Notes under the pieces: generated by a model
Told to the model about the DNA's origin: nothing
Database searches by the model: none
Seen by the model: only the letters and a program-made list of their open reading frames with translations
Program-made: the position numbers and the translations under genes
Assembly (NCBI RefSeq): GCF_000002075.1
Contig: NW_004797548.1
Location: 268,085-332,084, forward strand
Length of the DNA: 64,000 nucleotides
Direction of reading: 5' to 3'
Origin: Aplysia californica
Taxonomy: Eukaryota; Mollusca; Gastropoda; Aplysiida; Aplysiidae
Shown here: piece by piece, positions 63,741 through 64,000 of the stretch
Layout: each line of letters begins with the position of its first letter
Numbering within the stretch: position 1 is the stretch's first letter

Positions 63741-64000
63741 CCTTGTAGACAGGACAGAAGTCCTATCCATAAAACGAAATAATGACCCTGCTGGGAGGGG
63801 GGGAGGGGAAACCTGTCACTCTATAAAACCAAAAAAATCAGGATTTCAGGGGGGAAACAATCGGGATCTCTTATTTTGTGAGGTATTTCACAGCTTAATC
63901 GGGATCTCTTATTTTGTGAGGTATTTCACAGCCTACACATGACATATTTATTTCATTTCTTCCTTCGCCATAATGGCCTACAGTATTGCGCGTTTTCATT
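63741..64000. other. Unassigned right edge
   Basis: Contains a directly repeated 43-bp block (GGGATCTCTTATTTTGTGAG core) at about 63,862 and 63,900. Nothing else seen. Confidence 0.5.

Overview
This is a stretch of an animal nuclear genome, most likely a mollusc and probably a gastropod (inference from repeat types and base style). There are no operons, rRNA genes or functional tRNA genes. One host gene can be recognised. On the minus strand, five coding exons (47,510-47,695; 42,192-42,302; 33,716-34,044; 27,660-27,770; 7,093-7,698) join in phase and encode the C-terminal part of CASC3 (MLN51/Barentsz), an exon-junction-complex subunit. The 5' exons with the conserved core must lie beyond the right edge. 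Almost everything else is intron or flank filled with transposable elements.

Layout: 0.8-2.3 kb, inverted arrays of a CACTAC-type motif. 4.1-4.9 kb, a MITE with a second copy at 52.2-53.0 kb. 5.2, 7.9 and 32.8 kb, short elements ending in a hairpin that is also the 3' end of the LINEs. 6.3 kb, a 275-bp palindromic element. 8.3-17.7 and 17.8-27.2 kb, two nearly identical 9.4-kb blocks separated by a 100-N gap, each holding a defective LINE ('LINE-M'), a 5' LINE fragment, a SINE and a mariner-type fragment; this looks like a false assembly duplication. 27.1-30.8 kb, GA/GACA microsatellites. 31-33.6 kb, a SINE, an unclassified repeat and a LINE 3' end. 35.0-38.5 kb, a transposon with CAC termini and a 4-bp duplication that encodes a RAG1-N-terminal-like protein. 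40.7-41.8 kb, a mariner-type fossil. 42.9-43.2 kb, a transposase C-terminal fossil. 43.7-47.1 kb, a minisatellite, a TIR element, SINEs and a LINE tail. 49.2-50.5 kb, a pseudogene combining an XPG/PIN-type nuclease with a Cys-rich finger (Academ-like). 51.3-63.7 kb, a dense pile of nested LINEs.

The elements inform each other. Three LINE tails and one 60-bp hairpin-only insertion carry target-site duplications, so 3' ends and nesting order can be read directly. The same stem-loop closes two diverged LINE families and several short non-autonomous elements, and its stem covaries between copies, which fits an RNA recognised by the LINE reverse transcriptase. LINE-M keeps a TAATG stop/start overlap between ORF1 and ORF2 and a conserved hairpin just before the ORF1 start. 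Every LINE here is defective, although one 559-codon C-terminal ORF (58.6-60.3 kb) is uninterrupted.
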